Origin: an uncultured Actinomyces sp.
Lineage (GTDB): Bacteria; Actinomycetota; Actinomycetes; Actinomycetales; Actinomycetaceae
DNA length: 36,210 nt
Direction: 5' to 3'
NCBI GenBank assembly: GCA_937926195.1
Contig: CALEXZ010000081.1
Coordinates: forward strand, 1-36,210
Below, in pieces: positions 15,200 through 22,790 of this stretch (position 1 is the stretch's first letter; every line of letters begins with the position of its first letter). The notes under the pieces were generated by a model that worked only from the letters and a program-made list of their open reading frames with translations, did not search any database and was not told the DNA's origin. The translations under genes were made by a program, and so were the position numbers.

Positions 15200-15990
15200 G
15201 ACAGCTCCTCTCGGGTGGCCGGGGCTCCGACGAGCTCGGCGAAGCGGGAGTCAAGGTCCTCTCCGGCCGCCACCTGCTCGGTGGTGCCTGCGGCCAGGAC
15301 ACGACCGTTGCTGATGACGGCCACGTGCGTGCAGAAGCGCTGGACGGTGGCCATGACGTGGCTGGAGATGACGACGGTGCCTCCGGCACCGGCGAAGTCG
15401 GTGAGCAGGGACTGGATCGTCTGGGCGGAGACGGGGTCGACGGCCTCGAAGGGCTCGTCGAGGACGAGCACGGAGGGCGAGTGGACGAGCGCGCAGGCCA
15501 GGTGGACCTTCTTACGCATACCCGCGGAGTAGTCGGTGACGAGCGTCGTGCCCGCCTCCCACAGCCCCAGGACGTGCAGGAGCTGGGTGGCTCGCTCGAC
15601 GACGGTCTCGCGCTCCAGCCCGCGCAGGATCCCCGAGTAGGTGACCAGGTCGAGGCCGGAGAGCCGGTCGAAGGTCCGCAGCCCGTCGGGCAGGACTCCG
15701 AGCTGGGCCTTGGCGCGGACCGGATCGGCCCAGACGTCGGTGCCGTGGACGAGCACGCGGCCGCCGTCGGGCACCAGCAGGCCGGTGGCCATGGACAGGG
15801 TCGTGGTCTTGCCCGCACCGTTGGGTCCGACGACACCGAAGATGGATCCCGTGGGCACCGCCAGGGACAGCATGTTGACCGCGATCTTCTGGCCGAAGGC
15901 CTTGCACAGGTCCTGGCACAGGAGGGCGGGAACGCCGTCGGTCTCATGGACGGGCGGTTGCAAGGGCGAGGTACTGGGCGTGTGGGGCAT
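15175..15990 (-). CDS. ABC transporter ATP-binding protein (exporter type)
   Basis: A 271-residue ATPase. Walker A GPNGAGKT is at 55-62, the ABC signature is the divergent YSAGMRKKV rather than LSGGQ, Walker B is VLVLDEP, followed by EAVDPVSAQTI and the switch His in VISSHVM. This CcmA/YtrB-like form is typical of ABC-2-type exporters. The ATG at 15990 has GGAGG five bases upstream. It is the first gene of a two-gene operon with the permease. A possible -10 TAGAGT lies just upstream of the ribosome-binding site. Confidence 0.9.
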   Translation of the reverse strand: MPHTPSTSPLQPPVHETDGVPALLCQDLCKAFGQKIAVNMLSLAVPTGSIFGVVGPNGAGKTTTLSMATGLLVPDGGRVLVHGTDVWADPVRAKAQLGVLPDGLRTFDRLSGLDLVTYSGILRGLERETVVERATQLLHVLGLWEAGTTLVTDYSAGMRKKVHLACALVHSPSVLVLDEPFEAVDPVSAQTIQSLLTDFAGAGGTVVISSHVMATVQRFCTHVAVISNGRVLAAGTTEQVAAGEDLDSRFAELVGAPATREELSWLRPSSV

Positions 15991-16103
15991 GCCTCCACTC
16001 TAGATGCGGCCCTATGACGTGCACCTCGTCCACCAGGAGGAACGGGGGTACTCCGCGCTGAGGAGGAACGGGCGGGCCGCACGCTCCCCGGTGATGAGGA
16101 CGG

Positions 16104-16138
16104 CGCGAGGGCGCACCACGTAGTGGTGCGCCCTCGCG
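16104..16138 (-). terminator. Long perfect hairpin downstream of the HU gene
   Basis: A 16-bp perfect stem: CGCGAGGGCGCACCAC (16104-16119) with GTGGTGCGCCCTCGCG (16123-16138) and a 3-nt GTA loop. It lies between the HU stop at 16184 and the ABC ATPase start and would end the minus-strand HU transcript. Confidence 0.85.
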
Positions 16139-16183
16139 GGTTGCTCGGGTGGCGCGGACGGTGCCGCGCGCCTCAGAGCGAGG

Positions 16184-16465
16184 TCACTTGGCGACGGCCT
16201 TCTTCAGGGCGGAGCCGACGGTGAGCTTGACGCCGTAGCCGGCCGGGATCTGGATCTCCTCGCCGGTGCGCGGGTTGCGGCCGGTGCGGGCGGCGCGCTC
16301 GACACGCTCGACACCCATGAGGCCCGTGATCTTCACAGCCTCACCCTTGGCGACGTTCTCGACGAGCACCTCCTGGAAGGCCCCGAGGAAGGCGTCGGCC
16401 TGGACCTTGGTGAGGTCCGCTTTCTCGGCGATGGCGGCAATGAGCTCAGTACGGTTGACGGACAT
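16184..16465 (-). CDS. hup: HU family DNA-binding protein
   Basis: A 93-residue nucleoid-associated histone-like protein that bends DNA as a dimer. NRTELIAAIAEKADLTKVQADAFLGAF forms the N-terminal helices. The arm region ERAARTGRNPRTGEEIQIPAGYGVKLTVGSALKKAV contains the conserved R-NP-TG DNA-intercalating loop. The usual GFGTF turn is replaced by GLMGVERV, a mild variant. There is no basic C-terminal extension of the mycobacterial/streptomycete kind. The ATG at 16465 has a GAGAGG ribosome-binding site. It stands alone, with a strong terminator downstream. Confidence 0.95.
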   Translation of the reverse strand: MSVNRTELIAAIAEKADLTKVQADAFLGAFQEVLVENVAKGEAVKITGLMGVERVERAARTGRNPRTGEEIQIPAGYGVKLTVGSALKKAVAK

Positions 16466-16646
16466 GAATCTGCCTCTCAGTCGTGGTTGGGCACCGGGTC
16501 GGTTCGGTGCCGCTGGCAGCAACGCTATGCACAAACGGCCCGTCTTGTCAGATATCGCGGCGTTTTTCACGGCGTGGCGCGCTCTGAACGCCCCCTACTT
16601 CTCACCGCTCGTCACACACGTCACAGGAACCACAGGCCGGGTGGTG

Positions 16647-17336
16647 TCAGGCCTGCCTGAGGGCGTCGACGAACCAGGAGGTAATCGTGGTCGGGTGGGT
16701 GATGGCGGTCCCGACGACGACGGCGAAGGCACCGTGCTGCATGGCGAGCGCGGCCTGGGCCGGGGTGTGCACGCGCCCCTCGACGATGAGCGGCACCTGG
16801 GCGATGGCGGCGACCTGGTCGATGAGCTCGACGTCGGGGCCCTGCGTCTTGGGTCGCTCACCGGTGTAGCCGGCCAGCGTCGTGCCCAGAAGGTCGGCGC
16901 CGGAGTCCTGGGCCATGCGGGCGTCCTCGAGGCTGCCGCAGTCGGCCATGACGAGGATGCCCGGGCGGGCCTGCTTGAGGCCCTCGACCGTCTGGGCGAA
17001 GGTGAGGCCGTCGGGGCGCGGGCGGCGCGTGGCGTCGATGGCGACGATCTCGACGCCGGTGGAGGCCACGGCGATGGCGTGAGTGAGGGTGGGGGTGATG
17101 AAGACGCCGTCGTGGCCGTCCTTCCACAGGCCGATGACGGGCACGTCGACGTGCTGGGTGATGAGGGCCAGGTCCGCCAGCCCCTGGGCGCGGATGCCGA
17201 CGGCGCCGCCGGCCACGCAGGCCTGGGCGACCTCGTCCATGGTGCGCGGGTCGCGCATGGGCTCACCGGGGTAGGCCTGGGCGGAGGCGATGAGTCCGCC
17301 GCGCAGCCCGGCGAGAACGGGGTTGAGAGTGCTCAT
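16647..17336 (-). CDS. nanE: N-acetylmannosamine-6-phosphate 2-epimerase
   Basis: A 229-residue TIM-barrel epimerase that turns ManNAc-6-phosphate into GlcNAc-6-phosphate. AYPGEPMRDP (21-30), Lys72 in LWKDGHDG, DATRRPRPDG and Glu186 in VEGRVHTP match NanE, with Lys and Glu as the acid/base pair. The ATG at 17336 has AAGGAA at a good distance. It is the last gene after nanA and nanK but is separated from nanK by 117 bases holding a very stable hairpin, so it may be expressed at a lower or separately set level. Confidence 0.95.
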   Translation of the reverse strand: MSTLNPVLAGLRGGLIASAQAYPGEPMRDPRTMDEVAQACVAGGAVGIRAQGLADLALITQHVDVPVIGLWKDGHDGVFITPTLTHAIAVASTGVEIVAIDATRRPRPDGLTFAQTVEGLKQARPGILVMADCGSLEDARMAQDSGADLLGTTLAGYTGERPKTQGPDVELIDQVAAIAQVPLIVEGRVHTPAQAALAMQHGAFAVVVGTAITHPTTITSWFVDALRQA

Positions 17337-17407
17337 GGGTGATTCCTTGGTTGTCGGGTCGTCGCGCCGGGGCGGGCGCGGCTGGCGGTGGGGCGGGAGG
17401 CCTGAGC

Positions 17408-17447
17408 GCCTCGGCGCCGCGCCCCGAGTGGGGTACGGCGCCGAGGC
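17408..17447 (-). terminator. Stable intercistronic hairpin between nanK and nanE
   Basis: A 12-bp perfect stem, GCCTCGGCGCCG (17408-17419) with CGGCGCCGAGGC (17436-17447), with an inner CCCC/GGGG stem closed by GAGT. No U-tract follows on the minus strand. It could be a leaky terminator or an mRNA-stabilising processing site within the nan operon. Confidence 0.65.
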
Positions 17448-17453
17448 AGTGGG

Positions 17454-18482
17454 TCAGGAGCGGCGTGCGAGCCGCAGGTGCGCCTCGTGGGCGGCGCCGA
17501 TGATGGGCGCGGTGGTGCCCAGGGTCGCGGGCAGCAGCTCGGTGTCCCGGGCGACGAGGTCGATGAGCTCGTCGGCGACGGTCTGGCGCAAGGGCCCCCA
17601 CCACAGCTCGCCCGAGCGGGCCAGCCCGCCCGAGATGATGATCCGGTCGGGGTCGAGGACGGTGACGACCTGGGCGATGGCCTTGCCCAGGGCGACGGCG
17701 GCCTCGCGGTAGACGCGCTGGGCGGTGGCGTCACCGGCGTCGGCCAGCCGCTCAACGGTCAGCGCCGTCGTCACCTCGCTCGCGCCGGTGGCCTCGCGGT
17801 AGCGGCGGGCGATCTGGGGCCCCGCGGCGACGGCCTCGAGGTGGCCGGGGCGCGAGCAGGTGCAGACCTCCTGCCCGGCCAGCCCGCTGGGCATGTGCCC
17901 CATCTCGCCGGCGACGTAGTGGGCTCCGTGGTGGACGGCGCCGCCCAGGATGACGGATCCCCCCACGCCGGTGCCCACGGCGACGACGAGCGCGCAGCGC
18001 GCTCCGGCCCCGGCCCCGATCCAGGCCTCGCCGGCGGCGTAGGCGTTGACGTCGTTGTCGACGTGGACGAGGGGGGCGCCGCCGTCGGGGCGCCTGACGC
18101 CGGCGGTCTCGAGCCGGGCGCCGACACCGCAGACGATGTCCGTCCCGGGCCAGTCGGTGATGGCGTCGGTCGCGGCGGTGACCACTCCCCTGTCGGCGTC
18201 GATGACTCCGGCGGAGCCGATGCCCACGGCGAGGGGTGCGACCCGCTCGCTGGGGCGGGTGCGGGTCCCCGCCACCACGACGCGCTCGACGAGCCCGGCG
18301 ATGGCGTCGAGCATGCGCTCGGGGCCGTCGTGGGCCGGTGTCGGCGTCTGGAGGACCTCGCCCAGGAGGGTGCCGTCGGTGGCGACGAGGGCGGCGGCGA
18401 TCTTCGTCCCGCCCAGGTCGACGCCGACGAGCACGTCGTCAGCGGGGCGGGGCGTCGCGGCAGCGGGGACCGGCGTGCTCAT
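17454..18482 (-). CDS. nanK: ROK family kinase, probable N-acetylmannosamine kinase
   Basis: A 342-residue kinase that phosphorylates ManNAc with ATP. The phosphate loop VDLGGTKIAAAL starts at 21 (Asp22), and the catalytic Asp144 lies in VDNDVNAYAAGE. AVGTGVGGSVILGGAVHHG and the zinc-site His196 in GEMGHM are present. The ROK zinc motif C-x-C-G-x-x-G-C-x-E is altered to CTCSRPGHLE (207-216): His214 replaces the third Cys and Ser the first Gly. It starts one base after the nanA stop. Specificity is inferred from its place between nanA and nanE; glucokinase activity is the main alternative. Confidence 0.9.
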   Translation of the reverse strand: MSTPVPAAATPRPADDVLVGVDLGGTKIAAALVATDGTLLGEVLQTPTPAHDGPERMLDAIAGLVERVVVAGTRTRPSERVAPLAVGIGSAGVIDADRGVVTAATDAITDWPGTDIVCGVGARLETAGVRRPDGGAPLVHVDNDVNAYAAGEAWIGAGAGARCALVVAVGTGVGGSVILGGAVHHGAHYVAGEMGHMPSGLAGQEVCTCSRPGHLEAVAAGPQIARRYREATGASEVTTALTVERLADAGDATAQRVYREAAVALGKAIAQVVTVLDPDRIIISGGLARSGELWWGPLRQTVADELIDLVARDTELLPATLGTTAPIIGAAHEAHLRLARRS

Positions 18483-18483
18483 C

Positions 18484-19401
18484 TCAGATCAGGTCCCGGC
18501 TGCGGGCGATGGCGATGACGCCCTCCTTGGTCTCGCCCTCCAGGGCCTTGACCGGGAAGGCCATCTCGTTGGAGGCGATGGTGCCCTGGGCCTCCATGAC
18601 GGTCTTGAAGGCGCCGATGCCCGTGGCGTCGCCGGAGCGGCCCTGCGGGACGGTGACGATCTCGAAGCCCTCGTTGATGCCGTCCTGGATGCGGCGGGCC
18701 TCCTCCCAGTCCTTGGCCTGGGCGGCCGCCCACAGGTCGGCGTAGGCGCGGGGCTCGACGTTGCCGTAGCCGGGCACGAGGCCGTCGGCACCGCCCAGGA
18801 GCATACCGTCGACGACGCACTCGTGGCCGGTGAGCAGGGCCAGCGGGTGGCCGGCCTTCTCGTTGAGCTGGACGAGGCGGCGGAAGGCGACGTCGTTGCC
18901 CGAGGAGTCCTTGACGCCGGCGATGACGCCGTCGGCGCCCAGGCGCACGAGCATCTCGGCGGCGAGCTTCTTGCCGTTGAGGCGCACGGGCACGTCGTAG
19001 GCCAGGACGGGCACGTCGACGGCGGCGGCCACGGCGCGGAAGTGGTCCTCGATCTCCGTCATGTCGTTGATGGCGTAGAAGGGGCAGGTGACGACGATCG
19101 CGTCGGCCCCCAGGGCGGCGGCGCGCTTGGCCTGCTCGATGACACGGGCGGTGGTGGTGTCGATGGCACCGACGAGCACCGGCACGCGTCCGGCGGTGCG
19201 CTCGATGACGCGGGCGGCGACGGCGTCGCGCTGGGCGTCGGTGAGGTAGGCGACCTCACCAGAGGAGCCGCCGACGAACAGGCCGTTCATGCCGCCGTCG
19301 ATGAGGAAGTCGACGACCTTGTCGAGGGACTCGAAGTCGACCTCGCCGTCCTTGAAGGGCGTGACGACCGGGGGGATGACGCCGGTGAAGCGGGTGTCCA
19401 T
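18484..19401 (-). CDS. nanA: N-acetylneuraminate lyase
   Basis: A 305-residue class I aldolase of the DHDPS/NAL family that cleaves Neu5Ac to ManNAc and pyruvate. GGSSGE (44-49) stands for the pyruvate-binding GSTGE, Tyr135 lies in LAYDVPV and the Schiff-base Lys164 in AGVKDSSGN, at the classical spacing. The GSSGE variant and YDVP in place of YNIP are departures from enterobacterial NanA and leave some doubt about the exact keto-acid substrate, but nanK and nanE follow directly. The ATG at 19401 is preceded by GGAGAGAG. Operator-like and hairpin sequences upstream suggest its own promoter. Confidence 0.92.
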   Translation of the reverse strand: MDTRFTGVIPPVVTPFKDGEVDFESLDKVVDFLIDGGMNGLFVGGSSGEVAYLTDAQRDAVAARVIERTAGRVPVLVGAIDTTTARVIEQAKRAAALGADAIVVTCPFYAINDMTEIEDHFRAVAAAVDVPVLAYDVPVRLNGKKLAAEMLVRLGADGVIAGVKDSSGNDVAFRRLVQLNEKAGHPLALLTGHECVVDGMLLGGADGLVPGYGNVEPRAYADLWAAAQAKDWEEARRIQDGINEGFEIVTVPQGRSGDATGIGAFKTVMEAQGTIASNEMAFPVKALEGETKEGVIAIARSRDLI

Positions 19402-19428
19402 GTTGCTTACTCTCTCCTTTGACAGTTG

Positions 19429-19448
19429 GTCAGACATCTGACGTCCGA
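19429..19448 (-). promoter_or_regulatory. NanR-type operator before nanA
   Basis: GTCAGACATCTGACGTCCGA (plus-strand reading) lies about 30 bases upstream of the nanA ATG, downstream of a possible -10 (TATCTG on the minus strand, near 19460-19465). It is the best match to the shared motif, with 17 of 20 identities to the site before the peptide-type binding-protein gene. The TCAGA-CA-TCTGA core is palindromic. A repressor here would block elongation or initiation into nanAKE. Confidence 0.65.
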
Positions 19449-19468
19449 AGTCAGTGTGCCAGATATGG

Positions 19469-19543
19469 CTCGCCCACGCCACCCCAGTGCCGGGATCGGT
19501 GGCGATCAGTTCCGACCCCGGGCACCGAGGCGGCGTGGGCGAG
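19469..19543 (-). terminator. Long stem-loop between the sugar permease genes and nanA
   Basis: CTCGCCCACGCC (19469-19480) pairs with GGCGTGGGCGAG (19532-19543). An inner GTGCC (19488-19492)/GGCAC (19521-19525) stem and a further inverted segment lie within. It starts 16 bases after the permease stop and precedes the nanA operator, splitting the locus into a transporter unit and a catabolic unit. Confidence 0.65.
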
Positions 19544-19559
19544 AGCTGGGGCGGGGCGG

Positions 19560-20396
19560 CTACTTCACCGACCCCTCCGAGAGCCCACCGGCGATGTGGC
19601 GCTGGATGAGCATGAAGAAGACCACTGAGGGGACGATGACGATGACGGAGGCCGCCATCATCGCGCCCCAGTCGAGCACCTCCGAGCCCTGTAGCGAGTA
19701 CAGGCCCACCGCCACCGGCATCTTGTCCGAGTCGGTGATGAACAGCAGCGCGTAGAGGAACTCGTTGAAGGTGTTGATGAAGGTGTAGACCGCGGTGGCC
19801 ACGATGCCCGGCAGGATCACCGGCACGGAGATCTGCCAGAACACGCGCAGCCGGCTGGCGCCGTCGACCGCCGCCGCCTCCTCGATGCCGATGGGCACCG
19901 TCTGGAAGAAGCCGATGAGCATCCAGATCGCGTAGGGGATCGAGAAGGACAGGTAGGCGATGACGAGCCCCACATAGCTGTTCATGAGCCCCAGCTTGAC
20001 CATGGTGATCGTGTAGGGGATGGCCAGCAGGATCGGCGGGAACATGTAGGTGCTGATGAGCAGCTTCGTCAGCTGGCGCCCCACCCGGGGGAAGAAGCGC
20101 ACGATGCCGTAGGCACCCAGCAGCGACACGAAGACGGCGATGACCGTCGAGCAGGTCGCGATGAGCAGGGAGTTCCTCAGGTTGCCCAGGAAGCCGATCT
20201 CGGTGATGACCTTGCGGTAGTGCTCCAGCGTGGGCGAGGACGAGAACATCTGCAGCGGGTTCTGCGCCAGCTCCGTCGAGGTCTTGAAGGAGGAGGTGAT
20301 GACCCACAGCAGCGGGAACACCGCGATGAACGAGGCGATGACGAGCAGCGTGTAGACGCCGACGGCGCCCCAGCGGCTCTGACCGGCACGACGCAT
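19560..20396 (-). CDS. Carbohydrate ABC transporter permease (MalG/CUT1 type)
   Basis: A 278-residue inner-membrane permease with six hydrophobic segments. The cytoplasmic EAA loop GIEEAAAVDGASRLRVFWQISVP is visible and contacts the ATPase. The N-terminus GVYTLLVIASFIAVFPLLWVITSSFKTSTEL and C-terminal IQRHIAGGLSEGSVK are hallmarks of MalG-like CUT1 permeases. It starts three bases after the first permease gene with AAAGGGG as ribosome-binding site. In this operon it likely imports sialic acid or a sialyl-oligosaccharide. Confidence 0.92.
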   Translation of the reverse strand: MRRAGQSRWGAVGVYTLLVIASFIAVFPLLWVITSSFKTSTELAQNPLQMFSSSPTLEHYRKVITEIGFLGNLRNSLLIATCSTVIAVFVSLLGAYGIVRFFPRVGRQLTKLLISTYMFPPILLAIPYTITMVKLGLMNSYVGLVIAYLSFSIPYAIWMLIGFFQTVPIGIEEAAAVDGASRLRVFWQISVPVILPGIVATAVYTFINTFNEFLYALLFITDSDKMPVAVGLYSLQGSEVLDWGAMMAASVIVIVPSVVFFMLIQRHIAGGLSEGSVK

Positions 20397-20399
20397 GAC

Positions 20400-21287
20400 T
20401 TAGCCCCTTTCCTTTTCCCAGCGGTTCATGACCCTGAAGGCCACCAGGGCGATGGCCAGCAGGAAGATCAGCAGAAGCACGGTGACGGTCGAGGCCACGC
20501 CGAGCTGACGCAGGTTCCAGCCCTCCTGGTAGGCGTAGATCGGCAGCGTCGTCGTACGCGAGCCCGGTCCACCGCCCGTGAGCAGGAAGAGCATGTCGAA
20601 GTTGTTGAAGACCCAGATGACGCGCAGGATGACGAGCAGGCCGACGACCTCGCGGATGTGGGTGAGCGTGATGAAGCGGAAGCGCTGCCAGCCGGTGGCG
20701 CCGTCGACCATCGCGGCCTCGTACTGCTCCTGGGGGATCGTCTTGAGGGCCGAGAGGATGTTGACCATGAACAGCGGCGTGCCGAACCAGACGTTGACGC
20801 CCAGCACCACCCAGAAGGTCAGGTCCGGGTTGCCCAGCAGCGCGATGTTCGACTCGGTCAGCCCGCTGGTCGTCAGCAGGTTGGGCAGGACCCCGTAGAC
20901 GTCGTTGAGGATCCACTTCCAGGCGAAGGCCGTGATGATGGCCGGGAAGGCCCAGGGGACGATGAGCAGCGTGCGGAAGACCGCCGAGCCGCGGGGCACC
21001 CGGTCCAGGGCCAGGGCCAGGACGAGCCCCATGAGCAGCTGCAGGCCGATCGACAGGGCCGTCCACTTGACCGAGACGCCGAAGGCGTTCCAGTAGTCGG
21101 GAGAGGTCAGCAGCTTGGTGTAGTTGTCCAGCCCGACGACGTCGTAGCTGGTGCGCAGCAGGTGCTTGTTGGTGAAGGAGAACCAGATGCTGGACAGCAC
21201 CGGGTAGATGAGCAGCGCGAGCACCACCACGATCGACGGGGCGACGAAGGCGATACCGGTCCAGTTGAGTTGCTTGAGACGAGACAT
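20400..21287 (-). CDS. Carbohydrate ABC transporter permease (MalF/CUT1 type)
   Basis: A 295-residue permease partner with six hydrophobic segments. The EAA loop is QYEAAMVDGATGWQRFRFITLTHI; FVAPSIVVVLALLIYPVLSSIWFSFTN at the N-terminus and VIWVFNNFDMLFLLTGGGPGSRTTTLPIYAYQ are typical of MalF-type sugar permeases. The ATG at 21287 has AGGAG at 7 nt; an upstream in-frame ATG at 21326 would overlap the normal spacer and lacks homology. No ATP-binding gene lies in this operon, so a shared MsiK-like ATPase encoded elsewhere is probably used. Confidence 0.92.
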   Translation of the reverse strand: MSRLKQLNWTGIAFVAPSIVVVLALLIYPVLSSIWFSFTNKHLLRTSYDVVGLDNYTKLLTSPDYWNAFGVSVKWTALSIGLQLLMGLVLALALDRVPRGSAVFRTLLIVPWAFPAIITAFAWKWILNDVYGVLPNLLTTSGLTESNIALLGNPDLTFWVVLGVNVWFGTPLFMVNILSALKTIPQEQYEAAMVDGATGWQRFRFITLTHIREVVGLLVILRVIWVFNNFDMLFLLTGGGPGSRTTTLPIYAYQEGWNLRQLGVASTVTVLLLIFLLAIALVAFRVMNRWEKERG

Positions 21288-21348
21288 GTCATGCTCCTGA
21301 GGCCGGTGGCGGACGGTGCCCGCCACCCGGGGGCCAGTGCGGGCCGGC

Positions 21349-22731
21349 TCAGCCGACCTTGGCGCCGGCCGCCTCGAAGGCCGAGTTGAGCTTGTCCTCG
21401 CAGTCCTTGGCGGCTGTCTTGATGTCCGCGCCGTCGATGATGACGGAGTGGAACATCTTCTCGATCAGGCCCTGGCTGGTCAGGACGCCCGCCTGGACGA
21501 GCGGCCCCTTCTCCATGCCGATGGCGCTGCCGACGCCGACCTGGTCCTGGATGACCTTGATGGAGTCCGCGAAGGTCGTGATCGTCTCGTTGTCCAGGTA
21601 GGCGGGGTCCTCGGCGATGTCGGTGAGCACGGGCAGCATGCCGCCGGGCACGGCGTGCAGGAACTCGATGTACTCGTCCTTGGAGAAGAGGAACTCCAGG
21701 AAGGCCTTGGCCTCGCGCTTGACCTCCGAGGCCTCCCACACGACCAGGGGGATGTTGGAGATCTCGGCGGGGTAGTTCACCGGGTCGGAGGCCTTGATCC
21801 GCGGCAGGGGCGCGGCGGCGATGGAGCCCATGAGGTCGGGGCGGTTGGCCTCGACGCCGGAGATGTGGAAGCCGGAGTTGAAGTCGAAGGCCGTCTTGCC
21901 CTGGTAGAAGAGCGTCGCCTGGTCGAGCACGGCGTACTCCAGGGAGCCCTCCGGGGAGACCGACCGGTACAGGTCGACCCAGTACTTGATGCCGTCGAGC
22001 GCGGCGGAGGAGGTGAGGTTGGCCGAGCCGTCATCCTTGAGCAGGCGCTCGCCGGCGGAGCGGACGTAGAAGTTGAGGTAGCGGGCCCCCATCATGTCCC
22101 CCGTGCCCAGCGGCACGCTCAGCCCGTACAGGTCGTCGGAGCGGCCGATGGTCGTGGCGGCCTTGGCGAGCTCCTCCCAGGTCTGGGGCACGCTCAGCCC
22201 GTGCTGCTCCAGCACGTCCGTGCGGTACCACATGACCTGGGCGTGGGAGTAGATCGGCACGGAGTAGGACACGTCCTCGACCTGTCCCTCACGCAGGGCC
22301 GACTCGGGGAAGCGCGTGCGCCCAATGGAGTCGATGACGCCGTCGAGCGGGACGAGGGCCTCCGCGTTGATCATCTCGACGACGTTGTTGGGCAGGGCGG
22401 TGGAGATGTCGGGGACCTGGCCGGCGGTCAGGCCGGTGGTCCACTTCGTGTTGAACTCGCTCCACGAGAACTGCTCGATGTTGACGGTGACGTCGGGGTT
22501 CTGGGCGTGGAAGGCCTCGGCCATCTTCTGCATCCAGTCGGCTCGGGGCCCCTGGGTGAAGGACGACCACATGGTGACGGTACCGGACAGCGGACCGCTC
22601 TCCTCGGCCTCGGCCTCCTCGGAGCCGCCACCGCCGCAGGCGGCGAGCAGGCTGAGCAGGCCGACGCCGCCGGCGGTGACGAAGCCGCGTCGGCTCAGGG
22701 AGGGCAGGGTGAAGGCGGTGGTACGGGACAT
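21349..22731 (-). CDS. Sugar ABC transporter substrate-binding lipoprotein
   Basis: A 460-residue extracellular solute-binding protein family 1 (CUT1). The N-terminus has a twin-arginine LSRRGF (12-17), a hydrophobic stretch and a lipobox LLAAC with Cys32, followed by an acidic linker EEAEAEESG, so it is a Tat-exported lipoprotein. TMWSSFTQGPRADWMQKMAEAFHAQNPDVTVN and later ALPNNVVEMINAEALVPLD are typical of the family. AAAGGAG precedes the ATG at 22731. Its place between the sialidase and two permeases suggests it captures sialic acid or sialylated sugars. Confidence 0.93.
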   Translation of the reverse strand: MSRTTAFTLPSLSRRGFVTAGGVGLLSLLAACGGGGSEEAEAEESGPLSGTVTMWSSFTQGPRADWMQKMAEAFHAQNPDVTVNIEQFSWSEFNTKWTTGLTAGQVPDISTALPNNVVEMINAEALVPLDGVIDSIGRTRFPESALREGQVEDVSYSVPIYSHAQVMWYRTDVLEQHGLSVPQTWEELAKAATTIGRSDDLYGLSVPLGTGDMMGARYLNFYVRSAGERLLKDDGSANLTSSAALDGIKYWVDLYRSVSPEGSLEYAVLDQATLFYQGKTAFDFNSGFHISGVEANRPDLMGSIAAAPLPRIKASDPVNYPAEISNIPLVVWEASEVKREAKAFLEFLFSKDEYIEFLHAVPGGMLPVLTDIAEDPAYLDNETITTFADSIKVIQDQVGVGSAIGMEKGPLVQAGVLTSQGLIEKMFHSVIIDGADIKTAAKDCEDKLNSAFEAAGAKVG

Positions 22732-22790
22732 GTCGGTTCTCCTTTGAACGGTTACGGAGTCAGGTGGGATCGGGGGGTGCGCGGGTGCGC

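Noticed and set aside
16547..16562. TTGTCAGATATCGCG upstream of the HU gene as a sixth nan operator
   Set aside because: Only the GTCAGA half matches, it is not palindromic in the same way, and HU has no expected link to sialic acid use.
19402..21066. Extension of the nanA frame upstream over the sugar permease genes
   Set aside because: The frame happens to stay open through both permease genes, but only the part from 19401 matches aldolases and has a start with a ribosome-binding site.
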